A DNA stretch of 42,219 bases. Origin: a virus. The translations under genes were made by a program, and so were the position numbers. The notes under the pieces are model-generated. The model was not told where the DNA came from and did no database searches. It was given only the letters and a program-made list of their open reading frames with translations. Position 1 is the stretch's first letter. Each line of letters starts with the position of its first letter. The stretch lies in the IMG/VR virus record IMGVR_UViG_3300031706_000008, positions 1-42,219 of that record; one strand, written 5' to 3'. Of this stretch, positions 25,863 to 32,435 are shown in pieces.

Positions 25863-26180
25863 ATGGCCACAGGTAGATTAGCAGCGGCGGATCTTGCGTC
25901 AGGCACAAATACAACAGTTTATACAACACCGGCGGCAATATTTTCCGTGGTAAGTGTAAACATTACGAATAGGGGTAATCAACCTACGGTAATAAATGTT
26001 GCAATTGCTGACTCAGATACACCATCATTAGGGGAATATATTGAGTTCGAATCTGAATTAAACCCAAAAGCAATATTAGAGCGCACTGGTATAGTACTAG
26101 CTGCCACACAAAAGATCGTAGTCCGTTCCTCGCAAGCAAACGTAAGTGTTGTAGCCTTTGGAATTGAGACAACGGCATAA
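25863..26180 (+). CDS. Small beta-rich virion accessory protein (105 aa)
   Basis: This encodes 105 residues; AATGGAGAAC precedes the ATG. The sequence (TTVYTTPAAIFSVVSVNITN, RGNQPTVINVAI, YIEFESELNPKAILERTGIV, QKIVVRSSQANVSVVAFGIE) is a series of strands like an immunoglobulin-type beta-sandwich. It is the third protein of about this size next to fibre genes in the window (7926, 15128). The C-terminus 'L-x-ATQKIVVRSSQxNVSVVAFGIE' is a pattern I have seen in phage fibre-associated proteins, but I know no defined function. The late-promoter octamer of the next gene overlaps its stop codon. Confidence 0.72.
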   Translation: MATGRLAAADLASGTNTTVYTTPAAIFSVVSVNITNRGNQPTVINVAIADSDTPSLGEYIEFESELNPKAILERTGIVLAATQKIVVRSSQANVSVVAFGIETTA

Positions 26181-26183
26181 ATA
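26176..26183 (+). promoter_or_regulatory. Late-promoter-like octamer
   Basis: CATAAATA followed by C lies 24 bases before the ATG at 26208 and overlaps the stop codon of the previous gene. It has one mismatch to the T4 octamer at the first base. Confidence 0.55.
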
Positions 26184-26207
26184 CTAGCAACGAAGGAAGA
26201 GACTCTT

Positions 26208-26534
26208 ATGGGAAGATATATTACAAGCACTTTAAGCTATGCAACTACTGTAGTCACAACTGGCACTAGCTATCAAGCTAAAGTTAATGACAGAGTAATG
26301 TGTACAGCAGGAAGTATAACAATTACACTACCGGCAGTATCAGGATTGCTAGTAGGAGATACTGTACAAATTATCGATGTAACCGGCATTGCTGGCACAA
26401 ATAATATTACAGTAGCAAGAAACGGCTCAGAAATACAAAATGTAGCTGAAAACTTAACAATCGACATCAACAACAGTGCACCAGTATTAGTATACACCGG
26501 TGTTACTTATGGTTGGGTACTTACAGGAAGCTAA
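26208..26534 (+). CDS. Small fibre-type beta protein (108 aa)
   Basis: This encodes 108 residues; GAAGGAAGAG precedes the ATG. The segment YQAKVNDRVMCTAGSITITL, then LLVGDTVQIIDVTG, NNITVARNGSEIQ and LVYTGVTYGWVLTG follows a small beta-rich domain common in phage tail fibres, in which an initial 'V-x-N-x-R-x-x-x-x-x-G-x-I-T-I-T-L-P' strand is followed by 'GDxVxIxDxxG' and 'Y-x-x-x-x-YGW'. As a single-domain protein it may form a fibre tip or a small spike. It begins the transcription unit of the glycine/cysteine-rich adhesin cassette and lies 3 bases before it. Its role is inferred. Confidence 0.72.
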   Translation: MGRYITSTLSYATTVVTTGTSYQAKVNDRVMCTAGSITITLPAVSGLLVGDTVQIIDVTGIAGTNNITVARNGSEIQNVAENLTIDINNSAPVLVYTGVTYGWVLTGS

Positions 26535-26537
26535 TAC

Positions 26538-27287
26538 ATGCCAAGTTTACGCACACTATTATCAGATCTAGCACCGGCAGACGTTGGCAATCCGAACCGT
26601 ATGTTTCACGTATACAACCCAAGCCTCGCGGCGACGTCAGGCGGATGCGCATGCACTTGGACAGTGCCAACTGGCATTACCCGTGTATCATTTGAAATGT
26701 GGGGCGCAGGCGGCGATGGAGGCGGAGCAAGATGTTGTGAGTCATCCGGACCTGGACCCACAAACGGATCTTATGCAATCAAGCATGTTGATACTGTAGC
26801 AGGAAACCAATTTAGAATATGCGCCGGCGGTACAGGATGTGAAGGTTGCTGTTGCGGAATTGTTCCAGCAGCATTTCCAAGTTATATAACAGATATTACT
26901 AATGCTGGTGCCACTATTGGATGTGCTCCAGGCGGATTAGGAGGCTGCAACCAAGCAACCCGAAACAATCATGGCGGACATATTTGTTGTTGGGGAAGAG
27001 AATCATCAACTGGCCTCGGCGACATAGTTATGTCCGGTACCGGAAATATTGGAGTCAAAAATTGTTATTGCTACCAGCACACATATATGATTGTTGCAGG
27101 CGGCTACGGAGCAGATAGAATGACTTCAGCAATTTGTGCTGACTCACACACACAACATGGCAGTAGCATAATGACTAGTTGCCAATCAGGATATGGAGGC
27201 ACTGGGACAATGGGCAGAGCATGCGGTGGCGGCTTCTGTTACGGACAAGCCGGCGGCTTCGGAATAGTTAAAGTGTCATACACCTAA
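26538..27287 (+). CDS. Glycine- and cysteine-rich adhesin-like protein A (249 aa)
   Basis: This encodes 249 residues, starting 3 bases after the previous stop; ACAGGAAGC precedes the ATG. It contains 19 cysteines, including CC and CCC runs, and many glycines. After a short N-terminal part (FHVYNPSL) comes CACTWTVPTGITRVSFEMWG, then AGGDGGG, CC, a 'YAIKHV' strand and FRICAGGTGCEGCCC. The 'WTVP-x-G-x ... EMWGxGGxGGG ... YAxK' frame matches the glycine-rich domain of phage fibre tips (Gly_rich_2-type, compare polyglycine sandwiches of T-even gp38-like adhesins). The C-terminus returns to GYGGTGTMGRACGGGF and GFGIVKVSYT. Two paralogues follow (27964, 28744). A role as receptor-binding tip is inferred. 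The Cys density is unusual for a virion protein made in a reducing cytoplasm. Confidence 0.78.
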   Translation: MPSLRTLLSDLAPADVGNPNRMFHVYNPSLAATSGGCACTWTVPTGITRVSFEMWGAGGDGGGARCCESSGPGPTNGSYAIKHVDTVAGNQFRICAGGTGCEGCCCGIVPAAFPSYITDITNAGATIGCAPGGLGGCNQATRNNHGGHICCWGRESSTGLGDIVMSGTGNIGVKNCYCYQHTYMIVAGGYGADRMTSAICADSHTQHGSSIMTSCQSGYGGTGTMGRACGGGFCYGQAGGFGIVKVSYT

Positions 27288-27300
27288 GAGGAATTTAAAA

Positions 27301-27957
27301 ATGCCAACACCAATTACAAACATAACAAAAGCGTTTACATATAAGATCGCAGACGAAATTTATAGTGCCTCTGGTGCAGCTAATAGAACAGCTGACGCTA
27401 GTTACACAGGACCAGACAGAGTTTGGATTTTTGTAGACGAAACAACAGGAAAATTTAGTTTCGTATCACCAGCACTAACAACTTTAGAAGACGGTGGAGA
27501 AGTTCCAGTTCCAGGCGGACATGTACGTGTTCTAGTTACTGCTGAAGACGATATGCTAATGTTAGCATTACTGAAAGAAGATTGTGTTACATATAATGAC
27601 ACAAGTCAAACAACTGAAGCGTTACCAGGAGACTACGGAACTGTCTCGTTCGACACTAAGCCTGATTTATCAGAAACACATGATTTATCAGAAGCAGTAT
27701 ACAACATTGCAGGTTCTGCATGGGAAGAAAATGATTTCATTGAACCTCCGATTACGTGGGATAATATTATTTCTCATAGAAATAATGCGTTAGCAGCAAG
27801 CGATGGTAAAATCTCAACAGATATGCCTACTTCGGTTAAACAGCCGTGGATTGACTACAGAGCAGCATTGCGTGACGCTCCAGCAGTTTACGGATACGGG
27901 ACAGCAGATGAAACAGTCGCATGGAAAGTTAAACTTCCTGCTCAACCAGGAGAGTAA
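27301..27957 (+). CDS. Tail-fibre assembly chaperone-like protein (218 aa)
   Basis: This encodes 218 residues; AAGAGGAATTT precedes the ATG. The N-terminal part begins ITNITKAFTYKIADEIYSAS, then SYTGPDRVWIFVDETTGKFS. The last ~70 residues contain WDNIISHRNNALAASDGKIS, DMPTSVKQPWIDYRAALRDA and PAVYG. This follows the pattern 'W-x2-I-x2-RNxxL-x2-SD ... W-x-x-YR-x-x-LRD-x-P' of phage tail-fibre assembly chaperones (phage tail APC / caudal assembly family), which help fibre tips fold and often sit just after their client. It is paralogous to the 305-residue protein at 29514 and follows adhesin A. Chaperone function is inferred from pattern and gene order. Confidence 0.72.
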   Translation: MPTPITNITKAFTYKIADEIYSASGAANRTADASYTGPDRVWIFVDETTGKFSFVSPALTTLEDGGEVPVPGGHVRVLVTAEDDMLMLALLKEDCVTYNDTSQTTEALPGDYGTVSFDTKPDLSETHDLSEAVYNIAGSAWEENDFIEPPITWDNIISHRNNALAASDGKISTDMPTSVKQPWIDYRAALRDAPAVYGYGTADETVAWKVKLPAQPGE

Positions 27958-27963
27958 TATAAC

Positions 27964-28728
27964 ATGGCAGGCTTAAGAACATTATTACAAATAGGCGGCA
28001 GCGGCAGCACCTCCATTGACTACAATGAACTGTATATATATAATACAAACAAAACCGCAGTTTCAAATGGCGGCTCCGTGTGCGAGTGGACAGTTCCAAC
28101 TGGAGTTTCTTGGTTCGCTGTAGAATTATGGGGCGGAGGAGGCGGAGGCGCTTCTGCATGCTGTTGTAAACAAGGTAGTGCGCCAGGCGGCTCTGCATCA
28201 TATGCTAGAAAATTTGTAACAGGATTATCAGGCACGGGCGGCGAAGTATATACATTATGTGCAGCAGGTTCAACTGGCTGTAGTCAAAACGCAACTACTG
28301 GTTGTATTGGCTTTCCGTCCTTTGTTTCTGTAAGTGGCGGCGCAGTACAAGTGTGTGCTAGTGGCGGCGGTTCAGGACAATCCAAATGCTACTTCGGCTC
28401 CAATTGTTCATATTCAGGTTGTCCGCAATCACAGTGCGGTAGCTGGACGGGCACCTTTGGAATTTGTGGTACAACTGGCAGTGGTAAAGGTAGTTCTTTC
28501 TGCCACAACAGTTCATGGAACTGGATGCCATCAGCTCCGTATACAGCAGGCGGTAACCGCGGAACTAGAAATCATTGTACTCGTTGTCAAGGTTGTGGTA
28601 TGGGAGGCTATGCACATTGGCCAGGCGGCGGCGGAGCAAGTGTATCCGAACATAGTGGCGCAAATGCCTTTTATGGTGCAGCTGGATCAGGCGGACTAAT
28701 AACAATTTACTACCCAGTTGTATCATAG
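27964..28728 (+). CDS. Glycine- and cysteine-rich adhesin-like protein B (254 aa)
   Basis: This encodes 254 residues; CCAGGAGAG lies 13-15 bases before the ATG. It contains 17 cysteines and many glycines. It shares the frame of protein A: VCEWTVPTGVSWFAVELWGG, GGGGGASACCC, YARKFVTGL, then YTLCAAGSTGC. The middle is variable and Cys/Ser-rich (SKCYFGSNCSYSGCPQSQCG), and the end is HWPGGGGASV, AGSGGLITIYYPVVS. It differs from A and C mostly in the middle, where receptor contacts would be expected. It follows the chaperone-like gene by 6 bases and precedes protein C by 15. Its role as an alternative or additional fibre tip is inferred. Confidence 0.78.
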   Translation: MAGLRTLLQIGGSGSTSIDYNELYIYNTNKTAVSNGGSVCEWTVPTGVSWFAVELWGGGGGGASACCCKQGSAPGGSASYARKFVTGLSGTGGEVYTLCAAGSTGCSQNATTGCIGFPSFVSVSGGAVQVCASGGGSGQSKCYFGSNCSYSGCPQSQCGSWTGTFGICGTTGSGKGSSFCHNSSWNWMPSAPYTAGGNRGTRNHCTRCQGCGMGGYAHWPGGGGASVSEHSGANAFYGAAGSGGLITIYYPVVS

Positions 28729-28743
28729 GAGACATAACACACA

Positions 28744-29499
28744 ATGGCTAATTTAAGAGATTTAACATTTGGATACGGCGAAGGGACAGCAATGTCCCCT
28801 GGCGAATTTACAGTATACAATACCAGCACAACAACAGCGGGCAATGGCGGGCAATGCTGTCTATGGACGGTACCGAATGGCGTATCGTATGCAGTTTTTG
28901 AAATGTGGAGCGGCGGTGGCAGCGGAGACGGCGGATGCTGTTGTATGCAGGGCGGTGGCGCAGGAGCAGGCGGATACGCAATTAAAGCTCGCACCGTTAC
29001 ACCAGGTGAAGGAATAAGAGTTTGTGCAGCAGCTAGTAACTGTTGTCGTCCAAGTCAAGGAAATTTCTGCGGTTGCTGCACATTTGTTTGTAGTGAAAGC
29101 GGCGGCGTTAGCGGACGTTGGGAATCAAAGGTTTGTGGCGGCAGAGGAACGATTCAACCAAATGTTTGTCGTGGCTTTATATCCTGCTATAGTTGCTGTT
29201 CAATGTGCTATTGCTGCGGCGGCATGGCAGAAGATGTTGATCTATCTTTCGGAGGTATAACTGGTACATCTCACAGAACACAACATTGCTTCGATGACGG
29301 ATATCAAGTAGCTGCAAATGCACCAATGACAGGTGGCGGCATTAGAATGGGCTTTAACGGATGTTGCGCACGTGGCGGCGGCCAAGAAGAGATGGGACTT
29401 TTCCCAGGAGGCGGCGGCTTTAGTGGACAAGCGTTCGGAGGCGGATGCTGTTGTAGTTCAGCAGGTGCAGGCGGTATGGTTTACGTTGTATACTATTAA
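28744..29499 (+). CDS. Glycine- and cysteine-rich adhesin-like protein C (251 aa)
   Basis: This encodes 251 residues with 26 cysteines, about one residue in ten, including runs CCC and CYSCCSMCYCC. ATAGGAGACAT precedes the ATG. The conserved frame is GQCCLWTVPNGVSYAVFEMW, SGGGSGDGGCCC, YAIKARTVTPGEGIRVCAA. The C-terminal part has GGGGFSGQAFGGGCCCSSAG and GMVYVVYY. The middle is again the most divergent from A and B. It is followed by the second chaperone-like gene (29514), giving the arrangement tip-chaperone-tip-tip-chaperone. A receptor-tip role is inferred; a metal-binding or disulphide-rich fold is another possibility. Confidence 0.78.
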   Translation: MANLRDLTFGYGEGTAMSPGEFTVYNTSTTTAGNGGQCCLWTVPNGVSYAVFEMWSGGGSGDGGCCCMQGGGAGAGGYAIKARTVTPGEGIRVCAAASNCCRPSQGNFCGCCTFVCSESGGVSGRWESKVCGGRGTIQPNVCRGFISCYSCCSMCYCCGGMAEDVDLSFGGITGTSHRTQHCFDDGYQVAANAPMTGGGIRMGFNGCCARGGGQEEMGLFPGGGGFSGQAFGGGCCCSSAGAGGMVYVVYY

Positions 29500-29513
29500 T
29501 AGGAAATAAATTT

Positions 29514-30431
29514 ATGACAAATATTACAAAAGAGTTTACATACGATTTAGCAGATGAACAATATCATCAAACTGCCCATAATCGAGATACTGCAACGTCT
29601 GTATATACCGGCCCAGCATATATGAATTTAGTAGTTGATTCAAATACTAATAAACTAACTGGCGCAACAATTGCAGATACTGAATACGAAGATTACAATA
29701 ACGAAGAAGACGGATACTATGCAGTTAGAGTAAATTGCGATACGGATACATTAATGTGCGCAATTATGCCAGGCGGCACCGATTCTGATGCTACTGCAAG
29801 TATATCAGAAGATGTACCAGGATCTAGTATTCCGTATATTAAAGATGATCCGACGATGCCAGACCACACCTACGAGTTAACAGAAATACAATATGATAGA
29901 CCTAATGGCACTTGGGTAACTCCTATGCCTTGGAAGCAGCCATATATAACGTGGGAAATTGAATTACAATGGCGAAATAATGCGCTAGAATGCGCCGATA
30001 GAACAGCATCAGATGATTTACCGTCATCACTTCTTAATGGAGTAACTGCATATAAACAATATCTTAGAGATTATCCGCAGACATTTGGGGCAACTTTTGG
30101 TATTACTGTTGCAACAGCTGGAACAGGTTATGTAGTAGGTGATCGTATGCTAATAAGTGATCCTGCATATAAAAACGGCCAATCGGCAGCAGATATACTA
30201 GTTACAGTTAGAGCAGTTGCAGATGGCACTGGGGCAATTACCGCAGTTACTAAATCTGACACAAGAGCATATAGCTATCACCCACAAGCTGGCACATATA
30301 ATAATGTATTTTACACTACTAGTTCAGCAGGCACCGGAGCAACATTTAATCTATCAAAAGTAGCAACTGTAGATCCGTGGAAGATTACACCTCTAGAGAA
30401 TCCTTTGGAACCTAGCTACGTAGCACCATAG
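29514..30431 (+). CDS. Tail-fibre assembly chaperone-like protein with inserted beta module (305 aa)
   Basis: This encodes 305 residues; AATAGGAAATAAATTT precedes the ATG. The N-terminus (MTNITKEFTYDLADEQYHQT, VYTGPAYMNLVVDSNTNKLT) and the block WEIELQWRNNALECADRTAS, then YKQYLRDYPQTFG match the 218-residue protein at 27301. After YPQTFG comes an extra ~95 residues, about 200-293, including GTGYVVGDRMLISDPAYKNG and ADILVTVRAVADGTGAITAV. Such 'GTGY-x-VGD' modules are repeated in the giant fibre at 35616. The sequence then resumes with DPWKITPLENPLEPSY, corresponding to WKVKLPAQP in the 218-residue protein. It ends the adhesin cassette, before a terminator. A chaperone role is inferred. Confidence 0.72.
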   Translation: MTNITKEFTYDLADEQYHQTAHNRDTATSVYTGPAYMNLVVDSNTNKLTGATIADTEYEDYNNEEDGYYAVRVNCDTDTLMCAIMPGGTDSDATASISEDVPGSSIPYIKDDPTMPDHTYELTEIQYDRPNGTWVTPMPWKQPYITWEIELQWRNNALECADRTASDDLPSSLLNGVTAYKQYLRDYPQTFGATFGITVATAGTGYVVGDRMLISDPAYKNGQSAADILVTVRAVADGTGAITAVTKSDTRAYSYHPQAGTYNNVFYTTSSAGTGATFNLSKVATVDPWKITPLENPLEPSYVAP

Positions 30432-30451
30432 AGAATACTTAATAATAAATT

Positions 30452-30483
30452 AAAAACACAGTTTCTATACTGTGTTTTTTTTT
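30452..30483 (+). terminator. Intrinsic terminator after the adhesin cassette
   Basis: AAAAACACAG (30452-30461) pairs perfectly with CTGTGTTTTT (30470-30479) around an 8-base loop and runs into a long T-tract. It separates the adhesin cassette from the glycan-modification genes. Confidence 0.92.
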
Positions 30484-30517
30484 GAGTTCAGAACTGTCGT
30501 ATACTATAATATCCCCC

Positions 30518-30525
30518 TATAAATA
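30518..30525 (+). promoter_or_regulatory. T4-type late promoter octamer upstream of the glycan-modification genes
   Basis: TATAAATA followed by C is an exact T4 late octamer. It lies after the terminator and 48 bases before the glycosyltransferase start. Confidence 0.75.
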
Positions 30526-30573
30526 CTTTATAATAACTAATTAACATGTAGTTTAACACTTATAGGAATAATG

Positions 30574-31536
30574 ATGACAAGAAACAAAGCATTTTTTATT
30601 AACGGCGGCGCCGGTCGTGTAGTATGCTCCATCCCTGCATTAGAGAAATTTGCAGAAGAAAATCCTGACAATGATTTTATTATTGTTTGTGAAGGCAGCA
30701 CAGAATTTTATAAGGGACATCCACAGCTTCATGCTAAAGCATATGATCACTGGCATAAAAACTTATTTGAAGATAAGTTAAAAGACATGGATTTAGTAAG
30801 CCCGGAGCCTTATAGAGTTTGGGAATATTATAATCAGAAAGCAAGCTTGTCACAAGCATATGATATTGCTATAAACGATAAAGGAATAAGAGACTTACCT
30901 AGACCTCAAATTAAACTTAGTAAGCAAGAAAGAATTGTAGGGCAGCAGGTAGTTAATGATGTTAAAGAGAAAACTGGCAAAAAGAAAACAATTGTTATGC
31001 AGCCATTTGGTCGTGGAATAGTAGAAGATAAAGGAGTAATAACTGACTTTAGCGGAAGAAGTATTGAGCCTGATTCATTAATTAGCCTATTAAAAGTGTT
31101 ATCTAAAGATTATGCAATTATTTTTATGGGAGAAATTGCATTTGAATTTGCAAAGCACGGTATTTCTGCATCAATTGCTGTGCCTCAAAATATCGATTTA
31201 CGAGCATGGTCAGCTATAATAGCTCAAGCAGATCATTTCTTAGGATGCGACAGTGTTGGACAGCATCTTGCATATGCATTTGACAAAACAGCAACTATCG
31301 TAATTGGAAGTACGTTTAAAGAAAATGTATCATATCCAGACGATGATAAATTTACAATTCTAGATATGGGCGAAGGCGCAAGGGTATATAGTCCTATTAG
31401 GATTACTATAGATGAATATTCAGATCGTGTTAACGAAGGCATAATGTCGATGAATACGGCGATAGAAGAAGTGATTATTAAAGAAGTTAATGCAGCACTA
31501 GCAGATGTTCCTGAACCAATTGCGGATGCAACTTAA
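30574..31536 (+). CDS. GT9/heptosyltransferase-like glycosyltransferase (320 aa)
   Basis: This encodes 320 residues from ATG 30574. AGGA is 6 bases away, against 3 from the adjacent ATG at 30571, the same arrangement as in gp23. The N-terminus (AFFINGGAGRVVCSIPALEK) resembles the GT9 (ADP-heptose:LPS heptosyltransferase) opening 'GxGDxxxxTPAL'. The C-terminal half has IDLRAWSAIIAQADHFLGCD then SVGQHLAYAFDKTATIVIGS, like the GT9 donor-site region 'DTGxxHLAxAxxxPxVxLFG'. The middle is a linker with Lys-rich stretches. Where heptosyltransferases have the catalytic Asp after Gly, this protein has Arg15, so activity or mechanism may differ. It starts the operon with the SGNH-like and carbamoyltransferase genes, consistent with glycan modification of a virion or host surface. 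Confidence 0.7.
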   Translation: MTRNKAFFINGGAGRVVCSIPALEKFAEENPDNDFIIVCEGSTEFYKGHPQLHAKAYDHWHKNLFEDKLKDMDLVSPEPYRVWEYYNQKASLSQAYDIAINDKGIRDLPRPQIKLSKQERIVGQQVVNDVKEKTGKKKTIVMQPFGRGIVEDKGVITDFSGRSIEPDSLISLLKVLSKDYAIIFMGEIAFEFAKHGISASIAVPQNIDLRAWSAIIAQADHFLGCDSVGQHLAYAFDKTATIVIGSTFKENVSYPDDDKFTILDMGEGARVYSPIRITIDEYSDRVNEGIMSMNTAIEEVIIKEVNAALADVPEPIADAT

Positions 31537-31539
31537 TAC

Positions 31540-32433
31540 ATGTCTAGGTTATTTACATTTGGATGTAGCTTTACTAAGTATACGTGGCCAATGTGGAGTG
31601 ATATCTTCGGTTTAGAATTTGACCACTTTGAAAACTGGGGAGTGTCAGGCGGAGGCAACTCCTGTATTGCTAATCGAGTAACAGAATGTCTTGTAAAAAA
31701 TGATATAACTCCTGATGATATTATTGTTGTACAGTGGTCTAGTCACATACGTAATGATTATCATACCTTTAAATACTTAACAGAAGGACCTGATAAAGAA
31801 GCAGGTTGGAAAACTAAAGGTAGTATTTTCAATTATCTAAATGCCGAAAAGTATAACAAAAAATGGTTAGATACGTTTTTTGATGAAAACTCTTATGTAA
31901 TGCTTTCATTAAATGCGATACATTCTACACAACTTTCATTACAAGCTACAGGATGTAAATGGGCAATGACGTCTATTGGCGACTTTAGTAAATTAGGATC
32001 AGACTTTATAGTTGATCCTGCATCATACGCAGAAACCCCAAATTATCCAGTAGACCTATGGAACGACAAGGATCTGTTTCTTCCATATAAAGATAAAATA
32101 TGGAATGATAAATTTATCTGGGTAGACCCAATTGGTCCGTTTGCATGGAGTCGAATGGACGAGATGTATTGGTGGACCGATGCAAAATATCCAGATGATA
32201 AAACTATACCTCTTTGGTGCGACCCGCACCCATCAGTTAATCTAAGTATAGACTGGCTATATAATAAGTTAAAACCTGCACTAGGACTAGATAATACAAA
32301 ACTTACTAGCCAGCAACTAGAATGGGCTAAAGAATGTATTATAATAAAAGAACAAAACTCTGGCTTAGATCCATTCGGCGATCTTGCTAGTAAGACATTA
32401 AAAAACTACACAAAATCTTACAGAGGATATTAA
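31540..32433 (+). CDS. SGNH-hydrolase-like protein (297 aa)
   Basis: This encodes 297 residues, starting 3 bases after the previous stop, without a clear ribosome-binding site, so probably coupled. RLFTFGCSFTKYTWPMW places a 'GCSFT' nucleophile-type motif with Ser10 at the N-terminus, and ENWGVSGGGNSCIANRV looks like the second conserved (Gly) block. IVVQWSSHIRN follows, and DPHPS at residues 228-232 supplies an Asp and His as in the last block of SGNH/GDSL esterases and acyltransferases. The Asp-x-His spacing is shorter than the usual Asp-x-x-His. Similar 'FGCSFT' proteins occur in marine phage genomes near carbohydrate genes. A role in adding or removing an ester or acetyl group on a glycan is inferred. 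Trp and Asp are unusually frequent. Confidence 0.65.
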   Translation: MSRLFTFGCSFTKYTWPMWSDIFGLEFDHFENWGVSGGGNSCIANRVTECLVKNDITPDDIIVVQWSSHIRNDYHTFKYLTEGPDKEAGWKTKGSIFNYLNAEKYNKKWLDTFFDENSYVMLSLNAIHSTQLSLQATGCKWAMTSIGDFSKLGSDFIVDPASYAETPNYPVDLWNDKDLFLPYKDKIWNDKFIWVDPIGPFAWSRMDEMYWWTDAKYPDDKTIPLWCDPHPSVNLSIDWLYNKLKPALGLDNTKLTSQQLEWAKECIIIKEQNSGLDPFGDLASKTLKNYTKSYRGY

Positions 32434-32435
32434 AA

